Below, in pieces: positions 49,041 through 62,300 of a DNA stretch of 64,000 bases (position 1 is its first letter; each line of letters begins with the position of its first letter). Position numbers and translations under genes: made by a program. Source of the stretch: Setophaga petechia (lineage: Eukaryota; Chordata; Aves; Passeriformes; Parulidae). Under the pieces are notes generated by a model that was given only the letters and a program-made list of their open reading frames with translations, had not been told where the DNA came from and ran no database searches. The DNA is taken from positions 20,003,621 through 20,067,620 of the forward strand of contig JANCRA010000004.1 of the NCBI GenBank assembly GCA_024362935.1, in the 5' to 3' direction.

Positions 49041-51478
49041 CAAATCAAAGAATTTGTATCTTCAAGTTAAGATAACTGCTGCATTACTTCTCTGAATGTT
49101 AAGGAATTTTTACTTTTCAGTTGGACGACTAAAACAAAACTAACTTAGATTTTTTATAAAGTTGCTTAGGAATGAAATAGGAAAAAATTGTATACAGGCA
49201 ACATCACCTTAATAATCTTACAGCCTCTTAGATCCACTTACTCAGTATTGAAACCAATTTCTGGTCAAAAAAGAACAACTTACATAAAATACTTGTTTTG
49301 TATGTTGTTCATGTGTCTGGATTTCTGGTAAATATGGGAGTTCCTGCACATTAATGCTCAGCTAGCAAGAAGTTAACAGTTCACTTGTGCCTGTATTTTC
49401 ACAGGCGTACACATTAAGCTGCACTGACTTCAGTGTAAAGTGAGATGTTTTGATGGGCAATGACCTCAGTACTTGAATGTAAATATTACATTGGCTTTCA
49501 GATGGCAGGAAGAGGCTATTGTAAAAACTGTCCTCCCTTTTAAGAATCTGGTGGCACCTGCTTCTCAGGGAAACCTGTGTTAGGATGTTCTATTCTTGCT
49601 CTCTTGAGTTGTCAGGGACCTGGGGTCTCCTGTCCCTGAGCCTGTGTATGGTGACCCTGAGTACTAAGAGGGTGGATGGTTGGGCATTTGCTCTACTCCC
49701 CAGAAACAGTCTTGGAGGGCAGGCAGCAGGGTGGTAATGCACTGTGGGCCATGACATTCAATGAAGTTATGTGTGCTAAGCAGAACACCTGGGAAATACC
49801 AGACCGGAAGGGAGGAAGAATTTGGGAAAGAGTTAGATTTCACATTATGTAGTGTGGGGACAGATTGAGTGTGGCAGCTTTCCCCAAGGGAAATGAAGGC
49901 AACCCAAGCAGTTTATGGTGCTGCTGTCCAAGAGCTGTCAGTACCAGCTTCTCCTTTGGCCTGGTCAATTTGGTCTCTAATGCAAACAATCACAGAGGTG
50001 ACAATCTTGCTTGTGATCCAGCATCTTCCACTAGTTGCTTTTCATTTTTGTTTATTTGTTCAAATTGAGGGATAAATCTGGTCCCAGGAGAGCTTCTTGT
50101 GATCAGCACAGAATATTGTCATGCACTGCATAGACCAGTTACATGCTGCATGTTGGTATCTCACAAGACTGAGTGAGCAATCAGATGATAGTAGTGGGAC
50201 ATCTGGCATATTAAATTATGTAATAACCCTTACTTCTTTGCTGAACTTGGACATAGTCATGTCATGTCAGTTGTCCTGGTGTGTTTACTTCTTACCTTCA
50301 AGATAGATCAGTATTTTCTGTATTTGAAGAAAATCTTCTCTAAGGTATACAATACTTGAGAGTATGGAAGATGAGCAAGGACTATATTATGTTCATTATG
50401 TTTACTCTAAAAGATGATAGTTGGATTTTTCTTTTGACTGGTGGCAGATGTGACTGCTCTGTTCTTTTCTCTTTGGTATTTGTACAAATCAGAAAGTCAG
50501 TAAAAGCCCATGTGGAAATGTGTCTGTGATAGAGGGATTACAATTTTGATATTCCAATATTGATTCCAATATTATATTTTGTCAGGACTACCCACTTTTG
50601 GTGTGTGTTTTTTTTAATACTTAGATAAAGTTCTATATATATTTTTTTTTCATTACAAGACTATCCCTTGGATTTGGAGGTAGTAATTTTAATTTTTTTT
50701 TCTAAACTGTAAATCCAGCTGAACCAGCATAAAAGAAACCTGTCTCATAAGCCAAAAAGAACATCAGTCTGGAATGCAAAATGTGGAAATGAGTAAGTGT
50801 AGGAATACATTGAGATCCTATGCTTTTTGGGGATAAAAAGTTCATTATTTCTTGAAAGGCATACTGTAGGGGTTTTTTTTAGTTGGTTGGTTTTTTAGCC
50901 TTTATTTTTTGTTGTTTTTATATAAAGTTAATTTATTGAAATAAAATGGTCTGAAATTTTTCTGTATGTTTCTAAATGGCTCAGGAAGCTTATTAAACAG
51001 CCTAGAATAATGCTGGAGTACAACAGTGGAAGAAAAACCTGCTCATAAATAAATTATATTTGCTGACAGGAAGTCAGTGTAGTTCTCTGGTAATGATTCT
51101 AGCATCATAATGCAAAATATCCTGTAGTTCTTCAAAGTATCCTGTAGTTCCAGAATTTTCTTTTTCTTTTTTTTATTTTAATTTTATAGCTGCTTGAGGA
51201 TACCTCTTTTTGTAAGAAGTCCTTATTTTGGAAAAATTTATCTGTATCTTAACTCCTGTGTGAAATATTTCTTTCAAATTTCACCTCTTTAAATGCTTAT
51301 AACAAAGCCACACAGTAAATTTAAAGTACAAATTATTTATTAATGATCAGGTAATGACTTCTATTTGAAAGCTGGGGAACCTTCTTCATGGCACAACTGG
51401 TAATGTTGAAGTTGCATGTCTATGTAGACATACACTGTGTGCTGCACACAGTAATCCCATATTATTTATTTTGAACAA

Positions 51479-51917
51479 TTCAGAGAAGAGAAGGGCAATG
51501 GAGCTGGTGAAGGGTCTGGAGCTCAGGTCCTCTGAGGAGTGGCTGAAGGAGCTGGGGGTGTTTAGCCTGGAGAGGAGGAGGCTCAGGGAAGACCCTATTG
51601 CTCTCTACAACCTGAAAGGAGGATGTGGTGAGTTGAGGGTCAAACTCTTCTCAAAGGCAGCCAGAAACAGGGCTAGAGGAAACAGCCTCGAGTTGCACCA
51701 GAAGGGGTTTGGATTGGATATTAGGAAAAACCTGTTCACAGAAAGGATGGTGAGACGTTGAAAAAGTCTGCCTGGGTTGAATCACCATCCCCAGAAGTGT
51801 TTGAAAATCATGTGGATGTGGTACTTAGGGGCATGGTGGACTTGGCACAACCAGGTTAGCTGGTTTGGACTTGATGCTGGTATTTTTTCCAACCTCATCG
51901 AATCTATGATTCTAAGA
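51479..51917 (+). mobile_element. CR1 LINE 3' end (sense), 5'-truncated
   Basis: AGAGAAGAGAAGGGCAATGG, GAGCTGGTGAAGGGTCTGGA, TTTAGCCTGGAGAGGAGGAG, TTGGATATTAGGAAAAACCT and the terminal ATCTATGATTCTAAG repeat give a complete CR1 3' end. The 96-codon frame at 51471-51761 is the conserved but non-coding 3' region. Confidence 0.92.
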
Positions 51918-54900
51918 CTACCTGTGAAGAAGATGTGTTTTTAGTAGTAATTTACCTAAGAGGATGGAAAATTGTTGATAAAAGAAGAAATTGTTGACAA
52001 AATTGACTTCTGGTTGTCTGTGCCTGCTTTCTCACTGTTTTGAAGGTATGAAGCATCCATCCTCAGACAACATTTGCTTTAGAGACTTCCAATACCCACC
52101 CACTCTCTCCGCTTTGTATCTGCATGGGCAGCATTGCACTGCATTGTGTAGGAGACACATCACATGAGATTCAGGCCTGGTGGATTAATTCTCAACCTCA
52201 ATGGGCCACATTATTATTTTGCGATGTGTAGAGCTCTAGAGCAAGAGCTTACTGTATTCTGTATGGTTTTTTCAGATAACCTACTTCCTTGTGACAGGTA
52301 TGACTCCTCTGAAACCATGCATATTAATGAGCGAGATGTGGGACCTCCATCACTGATAATATCACAAGACAATGATTTCATCTTAAAGATAGTTCAAAAC
52401 TTCAGCAGAAGAGAGAGAACAGACCTGACTTGCTGTTCCTAGTGAGGAACTGATGAGCTGCATTATGTATAACTGGGGCCTTTGGAAGTCCCTCAGAGCC
52501 TTGCTGAATTGCAGTAGGAAAGCTGAGAAATAGCAGGCTGTCAAATCACTGTCTCAGGACAGTGCCAAAAAGGCACCACAGCTTGAAAGCATTTTGCAAT
52601 TGATTAAAGTGCTAGGCTAGAGAGCTATGAGAAAGCAGATACTTCCTGCAGAACACAAAGCAGAATTTAAAACCTCTTTAGGACTCAGAATTCAGCATCC
52701 CTGTTATCTAAGTTAGAGAATTTTTATAAAGTAAGAACAAGGACTGAAAGTTTATTGAAGCAAGAATCTGTTTGATATAAAGAAAAAATTATTTAAAACT
52801 AAAAGTCAATACTATAAAGAAACAAAAAAATGCCTGTCTGTTTCAGCTTTTTTGTCATCAGCAGTCACAGCGGGTGTCTGTAAACAGAGTAAGTACATTC
52901 TGTTTCTAATGTGATCATAGTTATTTCTCTTTCTATAAGATAGTGGTAGGAACAAAATTGAGTTATGTTTCTCATTTTGTACTTCAGGAAAACACAAATG
53001 TTTTCATTCTTACACTGCTACAGAAGCAATATTAATTTATAGTATGTACAGGAAGAAAATTTGGAAAATTGTTCCTATAAGCTGAATTGAAGCTTACATG
53101 TTTGAAGAAATTACTTCAGGCAGGCTATGTTTTGGTATGATTTTGTGTTCTCTAAAGTGAATGTAAAACAAACCAATGAATGTAACCTAGGATGACATAT
53201 GATCTGTGAATATATTGTTATATGAGTTATTAAGGTAATTAAATGGCCTGCCTCAAGGTGCTTAAATAACTCAGTACCGGTAATGAGGTTAACAGAATTT
53301 GATCTATAAGTCACCAGCTTGTATCAAGATGAATTGTGTAAGTGGAGCTAAAAGCAATGGTGCTCCTGGCCTGCTGCAGAGCACTCCACTACCCTTCTTT
53401 AAAACGAAACTGACCAGGTTCAGGGAATTAGTCTTCTGACTCCCAGGGATGTTGCTGTGAGCACTGAGTGACATAGCATCTTATAAACAATCTTCAGCTG
53501 TTACCAGTCCAGGAATTTATGTCCCCAGAAAAAAAAACAGTTTCTCTGACAATTTTTATAAATTCTCAATTAAATAATAACAAAATGGTTTTTTTCAAAT
53601 GGGTTTTGTTTAATAATATATCTGGAACTGTGTGTTCTACTGTGTCAAAAATATTCAGTGCAGGATTTTGCCTGGGCTTTGTAAGAAATAGAATGAGGTA
53701 GTGTAGTATAATTTCAGGGCTATTTGTGACATGAATTTGTTTTACATGATATATTAATGTACAAGTATATCAATAACCTGATTCAAAATTTACAGAGCAA
53801 GGGCACTGTTTTAAAGTTGTGTTCCCTCTGGGCCAGTTTCATAAATTGAAATCACTTCCTAATGACTTGACATTTTGTGGTTTTTTTATTCAGCAATATT
53901 GTATATAGATCCAAGGTTTCTGTGACTTGCAAACGGATTGGTATTAGCCAGAAGCATGTTCTAATAATTTGTTTACACGGCAGAATTCAAAACATATTGT
54001 TTACTTTTGCAATTTTTCACATAGACTTCCTTATGTTTTACCTGTGGATAGAACTGACCCTTGCCGAGTTAATTGGTAACAGAGCCAGCATTTGCTAGAC
54101 TTATTCCAACAACTGGACAATTAATTCTCATTAAAGTTAATATGGTTTAGGAAAATTAATCCAACTGTATATTTAATTGTCAAAATACATAAACAAGTTC
54201 TAACCTTAGGATTTATAAATGAAACTGAAGCTATTCATCTTTAAGTAATAAAATGCTATTAGACCCTTCAGAATTGGAACAGAATGCTAGTACAAGAAAA
54301 CAGTGGCGTTGGTAGATGTGGTGTGCGGAGGCACTGCATCATTTTGTTACAAAGGTATCTTTTACCTGTCAGTGGGACAGGGAAGCGTTTATTGTGGTCT
54401 CCACTTTCCTCTCAATTTTTTGTGTCAGTGTAGCAAAGTGGAACCACAGCATTTATCTTCCCGAACTGAAACTCTATGGGCTTGCAAATTGATACAGAGT
54501 TTGCAGGTGCTTTTTGCAGGACAAGTGATGATAAGGCCAGTTGTATAGGAGATGCTTTGGAGTTATTTAATGGGTTGGCAGTCAGTTGTTTTGGGACATT
54601 GCTATGATCTAAAGTTTCTTGCTAGCATACTCTGGGATTGAAAATATTCTAAAAACTATAGGAGAGTTGCAAGGTTTCAAGTATGTAATGGAGAAAAATT
54701 TGAGGAAGTTTTTATGGTATACTATCTCTGGGTTGGCATTTTTTCAGTTCTACTTGCGAGCTGCATGCTGCGCTCTATTTGTGAGGAAACATGTATACTC
54801 TAGTGAGCAGCTGTTGAACTGGTATATGTTAGCCTGCTATTTAACTGCTCATCACAATAAATGCAAAAACCAACCAAAGATGAGGAAGAGATCAGAGGAG

Positions 54901-57889
54901 TAATGGCAGGCTCAGGAGGCCTTCTAACCTACTGCAAAGTACACTGAATCAGGGACTTGTCATGATAAAATACCAAATAAATACCATCAGAGGGGAAATG
55001 TTGGATCATTATACTTAGTGCAAAATATAAGAAGATTTAAAGAAAAAAATACCTCATTTCACTTACTAATTGGGGGACATTCCCCTTGTGGTTTGAACTG
55101 ACAGCAGAGAAATCCTTTGTTTGGACAGCTCTTTCACAACTTAGTTTGTTCTAGTCTATGTCCCTTTAAAAGATAACACTTGTTTCTTTGACCTAGAGAC
55201 TTTCCATCCACCTCATGCATAATTACTCCACTTGTGGGAAGTCTCTGAAGTCAGTTAAAATGCATTGCTAAAACCATTGCCAAGTGCTTAGATGAAGGTA
55301 AGATTGCAGATGTTGAAATACTCTTCCAGTTCATGGTCTTGAAAAATTGTTTTTATTGCCAGAAAGATGTCTTCCACCATAAGAAGAAAAACAACAAAAC
55401 ATTTGTATAGTGGAAAAGAGCTAGATTTAATTTCATAGTCAAAAGGAAAAATGTATGTCGTGGAAAGGAAAGGGAAAAATGTATGTAGCGGGTTTTCTGA
55501 TTATACATCCAGTGCAGCTACAGGAATTACTTTGGTAATTTCTCTGTGCAAAAGTTCTAACGTTAGTACTGCAGAAAGACACTGTTGTAATGACAAGCAC
55601 CTTTTCTTGCTGTTATTCAGCCACCAGTGCACACGGACATAAATCTGAAACAGAAACAAAGTTGAATCCTTTCAGTATATCCTTGCCCAGTAGCAATAGG
55701 TAATGCTCAGAAAAAAATGGTGTGTTAGTGTGAGACTGAGAAAAAGTAGTTATTTGAAATTTGGTTTAAGTGGAGAGAGGGTGAGAGTTCCTTTAAAACC
55801 ATTATAAAGCATTTTAACACAGTATTTATTCCTTTTAGGTCCAAGTTAAAAGAATTAAATAATTGCCATTTCTCCAACATGTACTCTGTTGTATGTTTTT
55901 GTGCTACAGTAGTAGCAAAAAAGATCCTAATCTCTGTGGTTGGCAGATTATGATCCCAGAGACCTATTAAATTCTTTTAAATAATAAATTTATTTATTAT
56001 TCTTTTAAATAATAAAACCCCTTATTCCTGACTCTCTGTCAACACATACCTTCCTTTTTATTTTCTACTTAATAGAACTATTTTAATTCCACTGGTGTCT
56101 CTCTGGAAACCTTAACTGAGTCAGAGATGACAACTGGAGTGTGGAGCACGTGCAAGATTCAGGTCTGCAGCTGGCCCATACTTTTGAAAGTATTCTGTTA
56201 ACTCTTGAAAAGCAAGCAACACATCTTTCTGTAGGCAGGTGTGACTGGGTCATGTCCATGGCGTTGCAGGTCCCAGGTCAGGCTGCTTGGAGCTATTGCT
56301 GAATTCCAGCCAATCCATCCTCACTAAGCAAGGCATTCAGATGCCTGCTACAAAGGTGGATTTGTCTTCTTACTGAACTGGGAGTTGGAGTACAGACCTT
56401 CAATTTATAAAGAGAGGTACAATTCACCCCAAAAATTGTCTTTGAAATGAAAGTACTTAAAATTCTTCCACCTTTCCAGTTCAGCTGAAATGTAAATCCC
56501 AGAGTCTAGATAATTGTGCATAATCTCTTAATCTAGCAGAGATCTTGATTGTATTGCCTCCATATCTAGAAATGAGCTGTAATTTTCTACATTCTTGGTG
56601 ATCTTTTTTCCTTGTTCAAACCACCTGAACTGGTATTTTTTATGCTGGTGAACAGGAGCAGCACAGCTCCATGCTTACATTGCAGTTTCACCTATTCTAT
56701 TCCATTGTAGATTTGCATAACTGAAAAATCTCTGCATGCACTGGCATTCTTTTTGTTTTGTGCCAATTGTTTTATTCTTACATCCTGAAATTTCTCTTCA
56801 GTTTTCTGTTTCTACACTGGTTTAATTTTTTTTTTGTTTTGATTGTTCTGATTTTCAACACTCAATTGATACTAGATGCTTTTCTTTTTTTATGTGTATT
56901 TTTGGATGTTGTTTTTATTGCCTTTACAGATCTGTTCAATGTTTTTTGCTTGCACTTCCCAGTAAATCCATCTTTCATTTCATAAGTAAGAAAAGTTAAA
57001 ATTTTAGCCTGTGTTTCATAGAAACAATGTTATTGGTGACTTTACTTGCAGTTCAAGATTTGTATAATGACATTATAGGTTTGAAAAGCATTATAGAACT
57101 GTCCTTGAACCTAGTTTTAGATTGTGTATATGTCTTTAATTGCCTGTTACAGAATGACATTTAAGCATCTATTCCTGTTTTTAATTTTATTTTATAGCTA
57201 CTCTCTGAAAAGTCTTTACATGGGGCTTACAAAGTTCTAAAAAACCTGCAAGTTTTGTAGTGTTAGATGATAGCAGTGAGGTGAACTTCAGATGAATCAG
57301 TGGCAAATCCAAGAGTTAGAATACCCACCACCATCTGTGATGGAGAAAGAGCTGTGTCCTGATGAAAAAGACTCAAAGCTAATATTCTCTGAGTCATACC
57401 TCCACAAAATTTGTATAGCTGGTGCAATTGAAGCTAAACTGTGTACAGAGATATATCTGCAATTTTTTAAGTGAAGGATTAGGTTTGCCCAGGTACAAAG
57501 GCAGCATCTTGCAAAACAAAGCTGGAGCATAGTTCTTCCTGAACAGTCTTCAGACATGAAGACTATTAATGTGTGTCTAATATCTACATCAGCCAATAGC
57601 AGTGTGATCTGTGTCTTTAAAATAGTGAATTTAGAGCTTCACATAATGGTGGTACTGTCCAAGAAAATAAGATCTTCTCTATCATCATCTTGAATATCAA
57701 AGAATACTTACAAGGTCTCCCTGTTTCTAATAGTAACTGGCAAAATTGACAACAAACCATTACAGACTGTACATCTTTATTATGTAATTTAAAGTTCAAT
57801 GAACACAGAGTTATTTTGACTGTAACAGAGATTCCTGGTAATGGTGACCCTGTAAAGAGGGAGGAGTCAGATACTACAATCCTGAAGAA
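51918..57889. other. Intron 1 sequence, no gene seen
   Basis: AT-rich intron with short chance open frames. An 18 bp direct repeat at 55971-56016 is listed separately. No exon, RNA gene or clear transposon was recognised. Confidence 0.5.
55971..56016. repeat. 18 bp direct repeat
   Basis: ATTCTTTTAAATAATAAA occurs at 55971-55988 and 55999-56016, separated by 10 bp of TTTATTTATT-like sequence that is itself partly complementary to the repeat. Confidence 0.9.
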
Positions 57890-59345
57890 TGTGAATCAGC
57901 TAAGAAATAAAATTAGGCCCTTGTACTTAAGAAAAGCAGAATTTATCTCTTCAAGGAGATAGTCAATAGAATCCCCTGGAAAACTGTTCTCAGGGAGGAG
58001 AGAGCAGAACAGAGCTTGCAGATCTTTAAGGAAGTCTTCCATAGAGCACAAGAGCTGGCAATCCTCAGGAGCAGGAATTCAGGCAAAGAAGGCAGGAGAC
58101 TGGCATGGCTGAGTAGGGAATTTCTGATCTAACTAAAGGAAGAGAAGCAAATGCAGACAGTGAAAAAAAGGACCTGGGAAGGGTTTACAGATCCAAAGGT
58201 TCAGTTGTGTAGGGATGGGGTGAGGAAGGCCAAGGCAATGCTGACCTGAAATTTGCAAGGGACATAAAGAATAAGAAGGTCTCCTTCACGTATGAAAGCC
58301 TGAAGGAAGGAAGGAAGAAAAGGAAGGTCAAAAAAGGTGAAACCAGCCCACCCCCCCCATCCCCCCCATAAACAGTGCTGGAAAACTGGTAACTATGGAT
58401 AAGGCGAAGGAATTTTGAGATATTCAAATTTTTTTTTTGCCTCAGTCTTCAGTGGCAACCTATCTTCCCACAGCTCTCAAGGGGATGGACAGCAGGATGG
58501 GGCTGGTGGGTGTCTAAGTACTCCCAACTGTAAGTAAATATCAGGTTCATGATCACCTGAGGAACCTAAATATATGTAAGTCTGTGGGTCTTGATGAGCT
58601 GCATCCCAGAGTCCTGAGGAAATTCACTGATGTAGTTGACAAGCTGCCCTCTCTGATACTTGAGAAGTTGTGCCAGTCAGGCAAAATCTCAGGGGACTGG
58701 AAAGAGTAAAAGATTTTACCCATCTTCAAAAAGGGTAGAAATGAGAACCTGACAACTTTCCCTCTGTGCCTGTGAAGATCATGAAACAGATCCTCCTAAA
58801 AGCTGTTCTAAGACACAGGGAGGATCAGGAGGTGATTTGAGACATCGAGCATGGCTTCACCAAGGACAAGACCCCACCTGGATTGCTGTGTCGAGCTCTG
58901 GGGTCCTGAGGACAGGAAGGATATTGACCAGTTGAAGGACTGCCCCTAAGATGATCAGAGGGATGGAGCACTTCTCCTGTGAGGAAAGGTTGAGAGAACT
59001 GGGACTGACCAGCCTGGGGAAGAGAAGGCTTTGGGTTGACCTAATTGTGACCTTCCAGTACCTGAAGGGAGCGGCAAGAAATATGGAGAGAGACTCTTTA
59101 CAAGACCGTGTAATGACAGAACAAGAGGAAATGGCTTCAAACTGAAAGAGAGTGGATTTAGATTAAATATTAGGAAGAGATCTTTTACTGTGAGGGTGAT
59201 GAGACACTGGCACAGGTTTCCCAGGGAAGTTGTGCATGCCCCATCCCTAGAAGCATTCAGGGCCAGGTGAGATGGGGTTTTGAGAAGCCTGGTCTAGCGG
59301 GAGGTATCCCTGCCTTTGAACTTGATTGGAACTTAGAAACTAACA
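57890..59345 (+). mobile_element. CR1 LINE (sense) with internal deletion
   Basis: From about 57890 the sequence follows CR1 ORF2 upstream of and into the reverse transcriptase: TTTTTGCCTCAGTCTTCAGT, GGTCTTGATGAGCTGCATCC, CCCATCTTCAAAAAGGG and AAGATCATGAAACAGATCCT. After GAGCATGGCTTCACCAAGGA it jumps near 58870 to the 3' region (ACCCCACCTGGATTGCTGTG, ATGATCAGAGGGATGGAGCA). The intervening reverse-transcriptase segment is missing. Stops and frameshifts throughout make it inactive. Confidence 0.88.
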
Positions 59346-62300
59346 TCCACAGGTGAAATAATGTGCCAAAGCAATGAATGCAGCACTGATGATTGGCTGA
59401 GATTTGATACAGGTATTAAAATATGTCAATGTCATCTTGCAATAGGTTTCCTGAATTTCCTCTATGCATGTGTTTCATGTATAAAGGAAACAACTAGAGT
59501 GATGTAGTTTTGATAACTAAAGTTGCTGGTTACAGCATGTTTGATGCCTACTGTACATGTAAATGTTTCAGATATACAATTAATATATATTTTTTAATGT
59601 TAATTTATTGTTCTTTCTCTATGAAACTTCTTTATATTATGATAAAAATCATTCTATCACATCTTTGCAACTATCTATTTGGTGTAAATCCTGTATAAGT
59701 ATGATCAAACTGCCCAGCCAATGTGAGGATTTCAGTGCATTTCCTTCTGTGTCATATGAGCAGCAAATTGCATATTTGGAGCTTCAGTGTTTGTAATTTC
59801 TCTTTCTTTCATGTCATTTCTGCTGTACATGGATTATTCACCAGAAGTGTAGTTAGTAAAATGTTTCAGTAGGTGGGATCAGTGGCAGATAATAATTTTG
59901 GGTTTTTTTCCACTCATTTGTTTTAGGGAGAAAGATATTTGAGAGGGTGGGAGAGACATGTCTACGGTACAGGGCAACTGGGATTCAAGGAATGGAAAAA
60001 TAAGCATGTGGAATGGCTGAAAACAGAACAGTTATGTGTGGACAGTAAAAAAACTAAAGAGGAAACTCAGGGGGAAGACTAGAGTTCCACAATCACTGGA
60101 CATTGGATTATTATTTTACCATAGGCTAGTGGTACAGTATGGACAGCTAAGGGAGCTGCCTATAGCTGAAGCTTTATGGAGCTGAATGTCAAGTATTCTT
60201 ATAGTACCTGCTCTCTTGCATCTTCCACAAAGATACCTTTTAAAAACACCCTGTGCCTCCTGCTTGGAGTAAGAAAAGGTCAGAAAACAATTACTTCAGC
60301 TGTAAGTTTGTGCACAAAAACTGATCCAGGATCCATTTTGTATCAGGACTGGAACTGTTCCAAGATGCTTCAAAAGTTATCCACAGAGATTGAGCATTTT
60401 TGCTCTTTTTTCCCCCTTCATCCTGTTTTGTTAGGATTTTTTTCACAGTATTGTATAATATCTCTCTTATGACTCATGGTTTATCTGACATCTTCCCAAA
60501 CAAAATTACAGCAGCTGAGGCTGACCTGATAATAAGCTGGACTAGCTATTAAGAAATGCTACTTGTGTGGGAAGTGAGAGCATTTCTGTAAGACTGGATG
60601 ATGATACCTCAGAGAATGTCCCTCAAATCCAAACACTGGTGGGAAAGCTATGTCAGAATCAATGTACAGCTGACAGCATACCTGGAACTTTTCTGCTCTT
60701 TAGCTGCCATTGAGAGTGCTTGCAGAAAAACAAAACTGTTTTGTGGTGTGGATAGTGTATCTAAGACTTTATACTTCAATATCTGTAGTATATTTCTTCT
60801 CTGAGAGAGTAATATTTATAAAGCATAAAATTGTACAGGTGTAATAAAAAGTGAAAAAAATTTTGAGTGATGACACATTTTACTTCTGAATTGTTGTAGT
60901 AAAACTCTATGCTGAATCCTATTCCGTAATGGTTATTAAATACATACTAAAAACCTCTATATGATGAATGCTGTCTCCTGGCTTTGCAATCCTAACTTGT
61001 ATCTAACTTACATCTATCTGTGAGTGTTTTGTTGTTGTTATGGTTTTTTAATATAAATTGGTTACGGGTAGATTTTGAAAATAGAGCACATGTCCGCTGC
61101 TTTTTTTGAACAAGAATGTTTACATGATTTAGGAGCTTTCTGGGCAAGACTTAACCAAATCTTAAAATAATTAGTGCTCTTTTAAGAAAAACCATGAAAA
61201 AGTCTACTCTTCACTGAGTTGAGGTACCTGTCTTATCTCCTAGGGTTTACAACAGGCATCAGTATTAGGAGTACAATTGTTAAAAAGGTGGTCGTTTTCA
61301 GAATTTTCAATGCCCATAGTTTGGATCCTAGAACTCCCTTTTTTTTTTTTTTGTTTCTCCCTCAGTTTATAAATCAGTAAAAATGTACTGTGTTTCTGAA
61401 AATTTGTATTAACCTATGGTGCTTAGTGATTGTCAACCTTGAAACCCATCAGATTTCTTTTTCTGCGTGCATTTTGAGGTGATGCTTTTGTAGCTCTGCA
61501 TTGCAGCTGGGGCTTAGTTATACACTGCTTTCCTAAAATTTATTCTTCTCTAAATATTTAACTTGATAAAAAGGTGGTGAGCAGACAGTGTGATTCCAGG
61601 ACAGACTCTTGATCATGTTCAGTTGTTGTCAGCCTGTAGGTAGAGTATGAACCATTAGCCTGTGAGACTGATGGAGCCATTTTTTCATTCATCTGCTTGG
61701 TCACGCAGACAGTAGAATCTGATTAATTACTGGGATAATCTCAAAAATTATCAGTGCCAGTATTAGGAATGCTAGGCATTCTGGCCTTATCCATGCCCTC
61801 TACAGTTGTTCCCACCCTGTTCAGCAAGGAGTCACCATTTGTCTCTTTAGTCTAACAACATGAAAGAAGCTTTTCCTGCATTTCTTGGTGTTCTTCGCTC
61901 ATTCTGGCTTCAGCTGAGCTCTGAAGATTTCCTTTGCTGTCCCTGTGTATGCAGTCAGGATTTCTACATTCCTTTATTGCGCCTTTCATGTTGCCCCAGC
62001 CTGTGCATAGAAGTTCAGCTGTCAGTGCCTGTTTAGCCAAGCCAGACACTTGATGTGTTTACCTGAGGTGGCTGCCCCTCAAGGCGTGCCAGGCTTGCTA
62101 CACTCCTCTGCCTTCCTGTACTGCCTTCTGTGTGATCACATCTATCACAGCCTGGCTCTTAGTGATGAGCCAGCTTTCCCAGAGGCAGCTAGGCATATTT
62201 GTCTTGGGGTACATTGTGCAGTGCAGACATGCACATGTGCCTCAGTGGTGACAAACAGATGTGTTTGATGCTAATTTCAATTTTGCAGCTTTGTCAACAC

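Larger units (their letters stand above)
33406..51478. other. Intron 1 sequence, no gene seen
   Basis: A long AT-rich stretch with chance open frames only. The longest is 149 codons on the - strand at 44181-44630 and is unrecognised. It carries the tandem and dispersed duplications, inverted repeats, MIR fragment and AT-rich block listed separately. Confidence 0.5.
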
